A stretch of 64,000 nt of DNA, from NCBI RefSeq assembly GCF_003991355.1, contig NZ_RCSU01000010.1, positions 124,001 through 188,000 on the forward strand, read 5' to 3'. The DNA is from Pseudoflavitalea rhizosphaerae (GTDB lineage Bacteria; Bacteroidota; Bacteroidia; Chitinophagales; Chitinophagaceae). Under the pieces are notes generated by a model that had not been told where the DNA came from, searched no databases, and worked only from the letters and a program-made list of their open reading frames with translations. A program made the position numbers and the translations under genes. Positions 56,184 through 64,000 of this stretch are shown here, one piece after another (the stretch's first letter is position 1; every line of letters begins with the position of its first letter).

Positions 56184-56221
56184 AAAAAAGGCTCATAAAA
56201 CCAACGTCTTATGAACCTTTT
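56184..56221 (-). terminator. Terminator following tRNA-Ser
   Basis: On the minus strand AAAGGTTCATAA pairs with TTATGAGCCTTT (one U-G pair) and is followed by six T, about 24 bp after the tRNA 3' end. Because it lies inside the attachment repeat, this copy belongs to the island, which brought its own terminator for the tRNA. Confidence 0.8.
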
Positions 56222-56243
56222 AAATCATTTTGAAATCTATCCA

Positions 56244-56258
56244 GCGGTGAGGGAGGGA
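56244..56258. other. Island attachment site, right (attR-like, in tRNA-Ser 3' end)
   Basis: gcggtgagggaggga covers the last tRNA bases plus one base beyond. It is identical to 45275-45289. The tRNA remains complete because the island carries the same 3' end sequence. Confidence 0.8.
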
Positions 56259-56335
56259 TTCGAACCCTCGGTACAAGTTTAAGCTCGTACAACGGTTTAG
56301 CAAACCGGCCCTTTCGGCCACTCAGGCACCTCACC
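56245..56335 (-). tRNA. tRNA-Ser (anticodon GCU)
   Basis: A 91-nt class II tRNA. The acceptor arms are GGTGAGG and CCTCACC with discriminator G. The anticodon GCT lies at 56299-56301 in the loop of ACGGTTTGCTAAACCGT. A long variable arm (GTACGAGCTTAAACTTGTAC) and T arm with GGTTCGAATCC are present. CCA is not encoded. It is the insertion site of the island and lies downstream of dnaA on the same strand. Confidence 0.97.
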
Positions 56336-56423
56336 GTAATAAGCATTCCGCTTAATGGACGGCAAAAATAAGTGGAAAATTCCAATTTCCAAACTCAATT
56401 AATCTTTTTATTCTCAACATTAT

Positions 56424-56458
56424 AAAAAACAAATCCCGCTGATCAGAGCGGGATTTGT
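56424..56458 (-). terminator. Terminator of dnaA
   Basis: ACAAATCCCGC (56429-56439) pairs with GCGGGATTTGT (56448-56458) over an 8-base loop. On the minus strand it is followed by a T run. It lies 22 bp after the dnaA stop. Confidence 0.85.
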
Positions 56459-56480
56459 CATAAATAATATCTTATCAGAT

Positions 56481-57914
56481 TTACATGGCTGCCAGTTGCA
56501 CTTTCTGTTGCAACTCCATCACGCTTTCGCGGAAGGTACTATCTGTGTCCATCAGGTCTTTTACAGTCTGGCAGGAATGGATAACCGTAGTGTGGTCCCT
56601 TCCACCAAAATGTTCACCGATGGTTTTCAATGAATTCTTGGTAAATGCCTTCGCCAGGTACATTGTGATCTGACGGGCCTGAACAATCTCCCGTTTCCGG
56701 GTTTTCTGCAACAGCTTGTCATACGGCACATCAAAATACTCACATACCATCTTTTGGATCGTCTCGATGGTAATTTCTTTGCTGCTGGTTTTCACGAAAT
56801 TACGGAGTACTCTTTTTGCCAAATCGAGGTCAATTTCCCGCTTATTCAGCGAAGATTGTGCCAATAATGAGATCAGCGCGCCTTCGAGCTCGCGGACATT
56901 GTTGTTCACATTATAGGCCAGGTACTTTACTACTTCGCGCGGCATTTCAAGACCGTCGTTCTTCATCTTGCGCTCCAGGATCTCGATGCGGGTCTCGTAG
57001 TCCGGCACCTGCAGGTCTGCACTGAGACCCCAGCGGAAGCGGCTAAGCAATCGTTCCTGTACACCTTCCAGGTCTTTCGGCGGTTTGTCTGATGTCAGGA
57101 TCAGTTGTTTGCCGCTCTGGTGGAGGTGATTGAAGATGGCGAAGAAAGCATCCTGGCTTTTCTCTGCGCGGTTGAAGAACTGTACATCATCGATGATGAG
57201 TACATCTATCAGCTGGTAGAAATGGATGAAGTCGTTGATCGCATTGTTCCGGCTATGGTCCTGGAACTGGTTGATGAACTTCTCCGAGCTTACATATAAT
57301 ACTACCTTGTTAGGTTGCAATCTTTTTGTTTCGTTACCGATGGCCTGGGCCAGGTGAGTTTTACCCAATCCTACACCACCATAGATCACCAGCGGATTGA
57401 AGGAGCTGGCTCCTGGTTTCTCTGCTACCGTTTTACCCGCACGACGGGCTACCCGGTTGCAATCGCCTTCAATAAAGTTTTCGAACGTATATATGGGATT
57501 GAGCTGCGAATCGATCTGCATTTTCTTCAACCCCGGAATGACGAACGGATTCTTTACCGGATTGTGTATGATGAGTGGAAAGTCCATTTCATTACTGGAA
57601 AATGTTTTGTAACCATGTGTAGGAACATCCATCGTCAATGGTTTGTTGGAATGGTTACCACTATCCACCATGATACGATATTCCAGCCTGGCTTCTTTAC
57701 CCAGCACTCTACGCAAAGTCTTTGCCAACAAATTCACATAATGCTCCTCCAGGTATTCATAAAAGAACTGACTGGGTACCTGGATTACCAAAATGTTTTC
57801 TTTTAACTCAACCGGCTTGATAGGTTCAAACCATGTTTTGAAATGTTGCCACTCAACTATGTCCTTGATAATTTCCAAACAATTGCTCCAAACTTTGTCA
57901 AAAGATTTTGCCAT
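56481..57914 (-). CDS. dnaA: Chromosomal replication initiator DnaA
   Basis: A 477-residue DnaA. Domain I (VWSNCLEIIKDIVEWQHFKTW, split from the linker at about 90) is followed by the AAA+ domain with Walker A GGVGLGKT (about 174-181) and Walker B LIIDDVQFF (about 238-246). Domain IV carries the DnaA signature GGRDHTTVIHS near residue 440. It binds DnaA boxes and opens oriC. Its upstream region holds AT-rich sequence with DnaA-box-like sites. Confidence 0.98.
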   Translation of the reverse strand: MAKSFDKVWSNCLEIIKDIVEWQHFKTWFEPIKPVELKENILVIQVPSQFFYEYLEEHYVNLLAKTLRRVLGKEARLEYRIMVDSGNHSNKPLTMDVPTHGYKTFSSNEMDFPLIIHNPVKNPFVIPGLKKMQIDSQLNPIYTFENFIEGDCNRVARRAGKTVAEKPGASSFNPLVIYGGVGLGKTHLAQAIGNETKRLQPNKVVLYVSSEKFINQFQDHSRNNAINDFIHFYQLIDVLIIDDVQFFNRAEKSQDAFFAIFNHLHQSGKQLILTSDKPPKDLEGVQERLLSRFRWGLSADLQVPDYETRIEILERKMKNDGLEMPREVVKYLAYNVNNNVRELEGALISLLAQSSLNKREIDLDLAKRVLRNFVKTSSKEITIETIQKMVCEYFDVPYDKLLQKTRKREIVQARQITMYLAKAFTKNSLKTIGEHFGGRDHTTVIHSCQTVKDLMDTDSTFRESVMELQQKVQLAAM

Positions 57915-58829
57915 TATTCAACAAGCAGTTTTTATGTTGAGTTAGGAATATGCCTTAATCATGCCAACCGCAAAAATTCTTCACAGGATTTCAGATTTTT
58001 TGTCTGAATCGATTCATTCAAAAAAACTTGAGCAGGGGTGCGAATATCTAGATTTCCTGTGGATAAAAAAATTTTTTATTCACTTGTTTTTTTAGGAATT
58101 ACTACATTGTTTATCTACAGTAGATTAATCTTTACTTTTCGTATAAACACAGATGTAGTCTGCCGATCAGCATTAATTGATCAGCCGGAATTTCAATCAC
58201 TGTTTTACAGAAAAAAATTTGTCGACATTCAAAAAGGATGTGGAAAAGATTCCAGCACCCATCGCCCAAAGCCGATTGATACGATCTGTTTGAACCGAAG
58301 CATCTTCACTCGTTGTTGTAAGGTAGCAGAGATAGTTAAGCAAACACCGCGAAACATTCTTTACAAACAATTGTTCCGGCCGGATATCTTGCTCCCACTG
58401 AACGGCATCTTTTTCGCAAGTGGTTTGGCAGAAAATCTGGATGAAGAAATTACCAGGCGTTTCATATCTGTAGGCATATTTCTTCATAAAAAAATAACTG
58501 ATGACTGATGTCATTGAAGATACAAATAATTTGAAACGAACTCCAATTTCCCCCTCTTTTTTTTGACCCGCCCCGGAAAATATTTTTTCCCTTTTTTCCA
58601 GGCACTAAATGGAAAAATGTTATACCTTAAAAGCTTCCCCATCCTGAAAGAAAAACAACAATCGTACTTCTACTTTTTCAATATTATTTGTAACGAAATC
58701 TGCACAACAGACATAATTTTCGTCATGATGTGTTTGCGTTTATTATCGCCCTCATTCACTACTTTTGCAGCTCCGGGTACAATAATACCCATATCCATTA
58801 AAGGTCTTTTAGGTTAACTACCTGACACC
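57915..58829. other. AT-rich gene-free region upstream of dnaA, possible oriC or dnaA control region
   Basis: A 915-bp stretch with no gene I can support. Two overlapping open frames, plus strand 58038-58508 and minus strand 58197-58514, lie over the same bases and neither looks like a family. The left part is AT-rich and contains a perfect DnaA box TGTGGATAA (58058-58066) and near-matches TTATCTACA (58111-58119) and TGTGGAAAA (58239-58247). This could be the replication origin or the autoregulated dnaA promoter. The box count is low for an origin. Confidence 0.4.
58058..58066 (-). promoter_or_regulatory. DnaA box
   Basis: TGTGGATAA is the exact complement of the consensus TTATCCACA, about 145 bp upstream of the dnaA start, within an AT-rich block. 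Confidence 0.5.
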
Positions 58830-60413
58830 ATGCAACAAACATTTACACTCAGGCTACTACCTTCGGAAGCAGCCAACGCAAACATCGTGCAGCAATATGC
58901 TGCCAGCCATCTCGGTATACATTCGAATTCCATTACAGGTTACCAGATCCGCAAACGCTCTATAGACGCACGTGGAAAGCAAACATGGATACAGCTTACC
59001 ATTAATGTATTCGTGAATGAACCCTTCCACCCTGCTTCACCTGCTGCCATCCCATTAGGCAATGTATCAGCTTCCCGCAATAAGGTGGTGATCATTGGAG
59101 CCGGACCGGCAGGATTGTTTGCTGCAGTGAAACTTATTGAACTTGGTATTCAACCCATCATACTTGAAAGAGGAAAAGATGTGAGGGCAAGAAGAAGGGA
59201 TCTTGCACAAATGAACAAAGAAGGGATCGTGAACCCGGAAAGCAATTACTGCTTCGGAGAAGGTGGCGCAGGTACCTACAGTGATGGAAAACTGTACACA
59301 AGAAGTAATAAACGGGGCGATGTAAATCGCATCCTCCAACTACTGGTTCAGTTCGGCGCAGATGAAAAGATCTTGTACGAAGCACACCCTCATGTAGGCA
59401 CCAACAAACTTCCCCAGATCATCACCGCCATCCGCGAAGCCATCATCGATTGCGGAGGCCAATTTCTTTTCGAACAAAAAGTTACCGGACTACAAATCAA
59501 AGATGGGATCATCAAAGGCGTCACCACTGCCAGGGGCGATATGTTCCACGGCGATGCGGTGATCCTCGCAACAGGTCATTCCGCCCGCGATATTTTTCAA
59601 CTCCTGCACGATAATAAGATTTTGATCGAAGCAAAACCCTTCGCACTCGGTGTGCGCATAGAACATCCGCAACAGCTCATCGATCAATTGCAATATCATT
59701 GTCCGTCACGCGGAGAATTCCTGCCACCGGCTTCCTATAGCCTGGTGCAACAGGTAGATAAACGTGGTGTTTTTTCCTTTTGTATGTGTCCGGGTGGCAT
59801 CATCGCTCCGGCTGCCAATGCAGAAGGGGAACTGGTGGTAAATGGTTGGTCGCCCTCCAAAAGGAATAATCCTTATGCCAATTCAGGAATGGTAGTGTCC
59901 GTGGAACTCTCTGACCTCGGTTCCTATAATAAATATGGTGCGCTTGCAGCCATGCATTTCCAGCAGGCTGTGGAACAAAAAGCATGGAACGCTGGTGGCG
60001 GCAAGCTGGTAGCGCCGGCACAAAGGATGGTCGATTTTGTGGAAGGAAAAGTTTCTTCTTCGCTGCCCGACTGTTCCTACCTGCCCGGCATCCACTCCGC
60101 AGCACTCAAAGAAGTGCTCCCCGGTTTTGTTCATCATTCCCTCAAACAGGCATTCAGGGAATTTGGTAAAAAGATGCCGGGCCGTTTTGGCACCCGGGGC
60201 TACTTTACCAATGAGGCCGTAGTGGTGGCTACCGAAAGCCGTACCTCAAGCCCCGTACGGATCCCACGTGATGCGGAAACCCTGCAGCACCCCCAGATCA
60301 CCAATCTCTATCCCTGCGCGGAAGGCGCGGGATATGCCGGAGGTATCGTCAGCGCCGCAATGGACGGCGAACGCGTAGCCGCCGCCATCCATGCCGTTCT
60401 GCTGCCATCATGA
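58830..60413 (+). CDS. NAD(P)/FAD-dependent dehydrogenase-like protein
   Basis: A 527-residue flavoprotein of the FAD-dependent dehydrogenase group (COG2509-like). A ~85-residue N-terminal domain precedes the dinucleotide-binding motif VVIIGAGPAGLFAAV (about 85-99), ILERGKDVRARR, and the cluster CFGEGGAGTYSDGKLYTR. The second nucleotide site is AVILATGHSARD, and the C-terminal motif is YPCAEGAGYAGGIVSAAMDG. The substrate of this family is not settled. It has no clear operon partner; the ABC transporter genes begin 114 bp downstream. Confidence 0.82.
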   Translation: MQQTFTLRLLPSEAANANIVQQYAASHLGIHSNSITGYQIRKRSIDARGKQTWIQLTINVFVNEPFHPASPAAIPLGNVSASRNKVVIIGAGPAGLFAAVKLIELGIQPIILERGKDVRARRRDLAQMNKEGIVNPESNYCFGEGGAGTYSDGKLYTRSNKRGDVNRILQLLVQFGADEKILYEAHPHVGTNKLPQIITAIREAIIDCGGQFLFEQKVTGLQIKDGIIKGVTTARGDMFHGDAVILATGHSARDIFQLLHDNKILIEAKPFALGVRIEHPQQLIDQLQYHCPSRGEFLPPASYSLVQQVDKRGVFSFCMCPGGIIAPAANAEGELVVNGWSPSKRNNPYANSGMVVSVELSDLGSYNKYGALAAMHFQQAVEQKAWNAGGGKLVAPAQRMVDFVEGKVSSSLPDCSYLPGIHSAALKEVLPGFVHHSLKQAFREFGKKMPGRFGTRGYFTNEAVVVATESRTSSPVRIPRDAETLQHPQITNLYPCAEGAGYAGGIVSAAMDGERVAAAIHAVLLPS

Positions 60414-60527
60414 AAGGTTTATTGGGACCGTTTGTAATAATTTTAACTTTTATGCTACTAAAGATTGGTTGCTTTACCCTTACGGGGACGTAACCCCTAT
60501 TTTTTCAACTTCACCAAAGCATTATTC

Positions 60528-61460
60528 ATGAACATCCTTGAAGTCAGGAACCTCAGGAAGTATTATGCTACCCAGAAAGCAGTGGACGATATCAGTTTCT
60601 CACTGGCACCCGGAAGCATATTCGGACTGCTGGGCCCCAACGGAGCCGGCAAAACCACCCTCATCAGAATGATCACCGGAATCTTCTACCCGGACGAGGG
60701 TGAGATCCTGTTCAACGGAAAACCTTTCAATACACAGACCGATATTCTTCTCACAGGCTATATGCCGGAAGAACGTGGTTTGTATAAAAAGATGAAGATC
60801 GGGGAACAGGCCGTCTATCTCGCTCAACTCAAGGGAATGAGCAAGACTGCCGCCACAGAGAAAGTGAAAGAATGGTTCATCCGCTTCGATATGCAGAGCT
60901 GGTGGAATAAAAAAGTGGAAGACCTTAGTAAAGGTATGAGCCAGAAACTGCAATTTGTTACTACCGTTCTCCATGAACCGAAACTCATCATCCTGGACGA
61001 GCCCTTCTCAGGTCTCGATCCCGTAAACGCCAACCTTATCAAGGACGAGATCTACCGGCTCGCCAAAAACGGCGCCAGCATCATCTTCAGTACTCACCGC
61101 ATGGAACAGGTGGAAGAGATCTGCGATCATATCATCCTTGTGAACAAAGGACAAAAGATCCTGGACGGCACAGTAAAACAGGTAAAACAACAGTTCAAGG
61201 AACATCTCTTCCGCATCAGCTTCGAAGAAAATCCGAAATCAATCATATCAGATGTTTTTCAAGTGGTCGATCAAAACCAGCACGATCTGGTAGTGAAGAT
61301 CCACGATGGCCGAAAACCCAATGATGTGCTGCAATTCTTCCTGGACCAACCCACAGGTATAACCGCTTTCCAGGAAATACTGCCATCGCTCAACGAGATC
61401 TTTATCCGGCTGGTGGATGGCACGCCCACTGCCCGTCAATTTGAATCGATCAACGCTTAA
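60528..61460 (+). CDS. ABC transporter ATP-binding protein (NatA-like)
   Basis: A 310-residue ATPase starting at ATG 60528 (MNILEVRNLRKYY). The longer frame adds 21 unlikely residues. Walker A is GPNGAGKTT (36-44), signature LSKGMSQKLQF (about 138), Walker B LIILDEPFSGLDP, switch FSTHRMEQ. A C-terminal DUF4162-type domain follows (FLDQPTGITAFQEILPSLNE). It pairs with the permease 11 bp downstream as an exporter, with a substrate such as Na+ or an antibiotic unproven. Confidence 0.88.
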   Translation: MNILEVRNLRKYYATQKAVDDISFSLAPGSIFGLLGPNGAGKTTLIRMITGIFYPDEGEILFNGKPFNTQTDILLTGYMPEERGLYKKMKIGEQAVYLAQLKGMSKTAATEKVKEWFIRFDMQSWWNKKVEDLSKGMSQKLQFVTTVLHEPKLIILDEPFSGLDPVNANLIKDEIYRLAKNGASIIFSTHRMEQVEEICDHIILVNKGQKILDGTVKQVKQQFKEHLFRISFEENPKSIISDVFQVVDQNQHDLVVKIHDGRKPNDVLQFFLDQPTGITAFQEILPSLNEIFIRLVDGTPTARQFESINA

Positions 61461-61471
61461 AACAACTGACC

Positions 61472-62767
61472 ATGAACAAGACCTGGATAATAGCACAGAG
61501 AGAATTTACCAGCAGGGTTCGTAAAAAGACCTTCCTGCTGACAACGATATTATTACCCCTGCTCTTTGCAGGGTTCTATGCCGCCATCATCTGGTTCTCC
61601 GTTAAAGGCGGAGATGCTGTAAAAGTGCTGGTATCAGACCAGTCAAACGTATTCGAAGGCAATCTGAAAAATGATGGAGACATCAGTTTCGTTTTCCAGA
61701 ATGGATTAAAGGAAAATCAACTGCGCGACAGTGTGCAGTCAGGCAGCTATAACGGCTATATGTACATTCCCGAACAATTCAACTCTGCCACCGATTCTAT
61801 ACGAATCAGAACCGCAAAATCGCTGGGACTGATCACCAGGGAAAAAGTGGAAAAGAGGATCAACAGCCAGATAAAGGAACACAAAATGCTGGCTTACGTT
61901 TCAAAAGCACAACTGGACAGTGTACAACGTGATGCCATACTCGATATCAATAAACTGGAAAGCGATAAGAAACAGGATAAATCCGGTGTTGCATATGCAG
62001 TAGGCATGATCTCCGGCTTCCTGATCTATATTGTATTATTCATTTACGGCACCATGGTAATGCGTGGTGTGATGGAAGAAAAAGTGAACCGCATTGCCGA
62101 AGTGATCGTGAGCAGCGTAAAGCCCATACAATTGATGATGGGCAAGATCTTTGGTATCGGCGCAGTAGGGCTTGTACAGTTCCTCATATGGATCGTACTG
62201 GGCGTTACGATGAACCTGGTAGTAACACTTGTAATGGGTGTTAACACTCCAGCCGCCGGCCAGATGGCAGATGTGGCCCAACAAATGCCACAGGGTGGAG
62301 CGGCCAGCTTCCTTGACCAGGTGAAAGAAATGCTTCCCCTGCTCCTGCCTTGTTTCCTTTTCTATTTCCTGGGCGGCTATCTTTTGTATTCCTCTCTCTT
62401 CGCTGCTGTTGGCAGCGCCGTGAATGAAGACCCGCAGGATGCACAAAGCCTGATGCTGCCCATCACATTGCCCATCATCTTCGCAATCGTGATCGCCATG
62501 AAAGCAGTGAATGATCCTACCAGCAGCCTCGCCGTATTCGGTAGCCTGTTCCCACTCACTTCACCTGTTGTTATGATGGCCCGCGTGGCACATGGCATCC
62601 CCGATGGCGTGGCCGTTTGGGAACTGATCACCAGCATGGTGCTTTTAGTAATCGGCTTCCTCGGCACCACCTGGCTTGCCGGAAAGATCTACCGCACAGG
62701 TATCCTGCTCTACGGTAAAAAAGTTACCTGGAAAGAAATGTGGAAATGGGCTTTTAGAAGTAACTGA
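61472..62767 (+). CDS. ABC-2 type permease (NatB-like)
   Basis: A 431-residue inner-membrane protein. The first helix (TTILLPLLFAGFYAAIIWF, about 22-42) is followed by an extracytoplasmic domain (about 45-180). A cluster of helices follows (ISGFLIYIVLFIYGTMVMRG, IFGIGAVGLVQFLIWIVLG, LLLPCFLFYFLGGYLLYSS). The segment VMRGVMEEKVNRIAEVIVSS is typical of NatB/ABC2_membrane_3 permeases. It is the partner of the preceding ATPase. Confidence 0.88.
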   Translation: MNKTWIIAQREFTSRVRKKTFLLTTILLPLLFAGFYAAIIWFSVKGGDAVKVLVSDQSNVFEGNLKNDGDISFVFQNGLKENQLRDSVQSGSYNGYMYIPEQFNSATDSIRIRTAKSLGLITREKVEKRINSQIKEHKMLAYVSKAQLDSVQRDAILDINKLESDKKQDKSGVAYAVGMISGFLIYIVLFIYGTMVMRGVMEEKVNRIAEVIVSSVKPIQLMMGKIFGIGAVGLVQFLIWIVLGVTMNLVVTLVMGVNTPAAGQMADVAQQMPQGGAASFLDQVKEMLPLLLPCFLFYFLGGYLLYSSLFAAVGSAVNEDPQDAQSLMLPITLPIIFAIVIAMKAVNDPTSSLAVFGSLFPLTSPVVMMARVAHGIPDGVAVWELITSMVLLVIGFLGTTWLAGKIYRTGILLYGKKVTWKEMWKWAFRSN

Positions 62768-62788
62768 CAATATATCTAGATAAGTTTC

Positions 62789-62825
62789 AAAGGGTGTATC
62801 GAAAGATGCACCCTTTTCTTTTTAA
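62789..62825 (+). terminator. Terminator of the ABC exporter operon
   Basis: AAAGGGTGTATC (62789-62800) pairs with GATGCACCCTTT (62805-62816) around a GAAA loop and is followed by a T-rich run. It is a strong rho-independent signal, 22 bp after the permease stop. Confidence 0.9.
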
Positions 62826-62838
62826 TCATGCAACATTT

Positions 62839-62876
62839 TACGAAAACTATCGTACTTAATTACGAAAATCATCGTA
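62839..62876 (+). promoter_or_regulatory. Two MecI/BlaI-like palindromic operators
   Basis: TACGAAAACTATCGTA (62839-62854) and TACGAAAATCATCGTA (62861-62876) are near-identical palindromes spaced 22 bp start to start, about two helix turns. They lie just upstream of the gene at 62899. The TACGA-TCGTA form resembles operators of BlaI/MecI/CopY repressors in Bacteroidota. No such repressor gene is in the window. Confidence 0.6.
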
Positions 62877-62898
62877 TATTACTAAAAACCATGTTCGC

Positions 62899-63693
62899 AT
62901 GAAATTGTCAATCATTAACAGACTTACTGCCCACCCCATGCTGGCGGCAGTTGCCATCGCCGGAGCGTTCATCGCCTCCCCTGTATTTGCCCAGGAAAAA
63001 TCCAAAGACCCTGCTAAGAAACAATACCTGAAGGATCTGGACAAAGAGCTGGACCAACTGGAAAAAGCAAGGACCAGCCTGCAGAAGCAAATGACCAAAG
63101 ACTGGAAAAAGGCACAGGAAGAAATGATCAGGTCCCTGGACCAGATCGAAATCGAAAAAGCGCAGCTTCATGCTGAAGAAGCGCTGAAGCAAATTGATTT
63201 CGATGCCATTCAACGCCAGGTGGAAGAAGCTGTTGAGCAATCCCGGGGAGTAACTGAACACATCAGCAAAGAAGTGATGGAAAAAGTAAAACTGCAAATG
63301 GAAAAAGCAAAAAAGGAACACCAGCTGAGCCAGGAACGTCACGAGAAACAAGTGAAGGAGCAGATCGAACGCGCTAAGAAGCAGATTGCTGAAGCCAAAG
63401 AAAATATCAGGTTCGATAAACTGAATATTGAAAAATCGATCCGCAGCGCAGAAGAAGGGATCAAAAAAGCAGAGATCGAACTGAAGGGATACCAGGAGAT
63501 GATCTATGCCATGGAAGCAGATGGATTGATCGATACCAAGAAAGATTATTCTATCCGCTACAAAAACGGCAAGCTCAGCATTAACGGCAATGAACAACCG
63601 GAGACAGTGACCAACAAATACAAAAAGTATTTCAAAAAAGATTCCGTTACTCTGAAGAAGAAAGACGGAAGTTTTGATTTTTTACACGATTAG
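62899..63693 (+). CDS. Periplasmic coiled-coil protein of a BlaI/BlaR1-like regulon (hypothetical)
   Basis: A 264-residue protein with signal peptide MLAAVAIAGAFIASPVFAQ after a short basic start, then a long charged coiled coil (about 45-215, for example LDKELDQLEKARTSLQKQM). The C-terminal piece (YKNGKLSINGNEQPETVTNK) resembles the tail of M56/BlaR1-type peptidases in Bacteroidota. It may be an orphan relative of such a tail or a partner of a BlaR1-type sensor. The two upstream palindromes support BlaI-type control. Function unknown. Confidence 0.6.
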   Translation: MKLSIINRLTAHPMLAAVAIAGAFIASPVFAQEKSKDPAKKQYLKDLDKELDQLEKARTSLQKQMTKDWKKAQEEMIRSLDQIEIEKAQLHAEEALKQIDFDAIQRQVEEAVEQSRGVTEHISKEVMEKVKLQMEKAKKEHQLSQERHEKQVKEQIERAKKQIAEAKENIRFDKLNIEKSIRSAEEGIKKAEIELKGYQEMIYAMEADGLIDTKKDYSIRYKNGKLSINGNEQPETVTNKYKKYFKKDSVTLKKKDGSFDFLHD

Positions 63694-63716
63694 TGTTTTC
63701 TCATTTGTGTTATACG

Positions 63717-63741
63717 CGGAGCTGTTCTCAGCTCCGTTTTT
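63717..63741 (+). terminator. Terminator of the coiled-coil protein gene
   Basis: CGGAGCTG-TTCT-CAGCTCCG followed by five T and then AT, 23 bp after the stop codon. Confidence 0.88.
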
Positions 63742-63751
63742 ATAACAGGGA

Positions 63752-63863
63752 GCTGCAGTCGCTCGCCTCTGGCGAGTGACTTGTATTTGTTCGCCTCTGG
63801 CGAACATTATGTCGCCGGAGGCGACAAAATAGTTGTCACTCGCCAGAGGCGAGCGACTGCAGC
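63752..63863. repeat. Multi-hairpin repeat, copy E
   Basis: A 112-bp element with perfect 29-bp arms (63752-63780 and 63835-63863). The arm hairpin is CTCGCC-TCT-GGCGAG. The inner hairpins are TGTTCGCC-TCT-GGCGAACA and GTCGCC-GGA-GGCGAC. It lies between the coiled-coil gene and the last gene, so the family is not limited to the ABC-MutS modules. Confidence 0.92.
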
Positions 63864-63877
63864 ATCCTGCTAAAAAC

Positions 63878-63910
63878 AAGAAGCCGCCTTGTATTACAAA
63901 GCGGCTTCTT
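63878..63910. terminator. Bidirectional terminator hairpin
   Basis: AAGAAGCCGC (63878-63887) pairs perfectly with GCGGCTTCTT (63901-63910). It probably serves the gene that ends at 63935 on the minus strand, and could also stop plus-strand transcription. Confidence 0.75.
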
Positions 63911-63934
63911 ACTGTGGGTAAACCCCGATGTGTA

Positions 63935-64000
63935 TTAATCACCGTCCATCATCCTCATTAAAGGATGAAATACGTCACTTTCATCTTCATCGGCGGTCAG
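63935..64000 (-). CDS. C-terminal end of an unidentified gene running off the window
   Basis: The last 21 codons and stop of a minus-strand gene: an acidic tail LTADEDESDVFHPLMRMMDG then Asp and stop. A terminator follows it. Too short to identify. Confidence 0.5.
   Translation of the reverse strand: MTADEDESDVFHPLMRMMDGD

Noticed and set aside
58038-58514. Overlapping open frames on both strands in the dnaA upstream region
   Set aside because: Each covers the other, neither has recognisable family features, and they lie on a probable regulatory or origin region.

Overview
The window is from the chromosome of a member of the Bacteroidota, most probably a Chitinophagaceae-type bacterium. The evidence is three SusC/SusD pairs, FecR plus ECF sigma regulators, a DUF5686 protein, a protein with the C-terminal gliding/type IX sorting domain, and short lipoprotein signals ending in Cys-Lys-Lys. 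This assignment is inferred from gene families, not from a species marker.

Layout. 1-6.5 kb: the 3' part of a large type IX secreted surface protein (broken by a one-base frameshift at its left end), an AraC regulator, and a zinc-ribbon/SPFH gene pair. 6.7-20.5 kb (minus strand, module A): SusC, SusD, DUF4843 and PKD-like lipoproteins, followed by a GldA-like ABC ATPase, a GldF-GldG-like permease fusion and two different MutS-family ATPases. 20.6-25 kb (plus strand): ECF sigma, FecR and a DUF5686 outer-membrane protein. 25-39.5 kb (minus strand, module B): sigma, FecR, SusC, SusD, a lipoprotein, and then the same ABC ATPase, permease and MutS-like pair. The four-gene core is therefore present twice in the same order, each time behind a regulated SusCD operon. 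I know of no described function for it and consider it the best candidate for an undescribed system. 39.9-45 kb: a DUF1801 protein and a third SusC/SusD pair without its own regulators.

45.27-56.26 kb: an AT-rich genomic island inserted in the 3' end of tRNA-Ser(GCU). It has a tyrosine integrase beside the tRNA, a 15-bp direct repeat of the tRNA end at the far boundary, a duplicated tRNA terminator and shared putative integrase arm sites. It carries a MobC-like gene without a relaxase and probable defence genes: a calcineurin phosphoesterase-STAND/NACHT-like NTPase, a SIR2-TPR protein split by a frameshift in a nine-A run, and a DUF6922/AbiEii-like pair. 56.4-64 kb: dnaA, a 0.9-kb AT-rich region with DnaA-box-like sites, an FAD-dependent dehydrogenase, a NatAB-like ABC exporter, and a periplasmic coiled-coil protein behind two MecI/BlaI-like palindromes.

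Five copies of a roughly 90-130 bp multi-hairpin repeat lie between genes. Four of them flank or interrupt the ABC-MutS cassettes. Compensatory base changes between copies show that the hairpins are conserved.

How the genes work together is partly inferred. Each STN-type SusC probably signals through FecR to its ECF sigma factor and so switches on its module. SusCD and the lipoproteins would bind and import a ligand across the outer membrane, while the GldAFG-like complex and the MutS-like pair act at or under the inner membrane.
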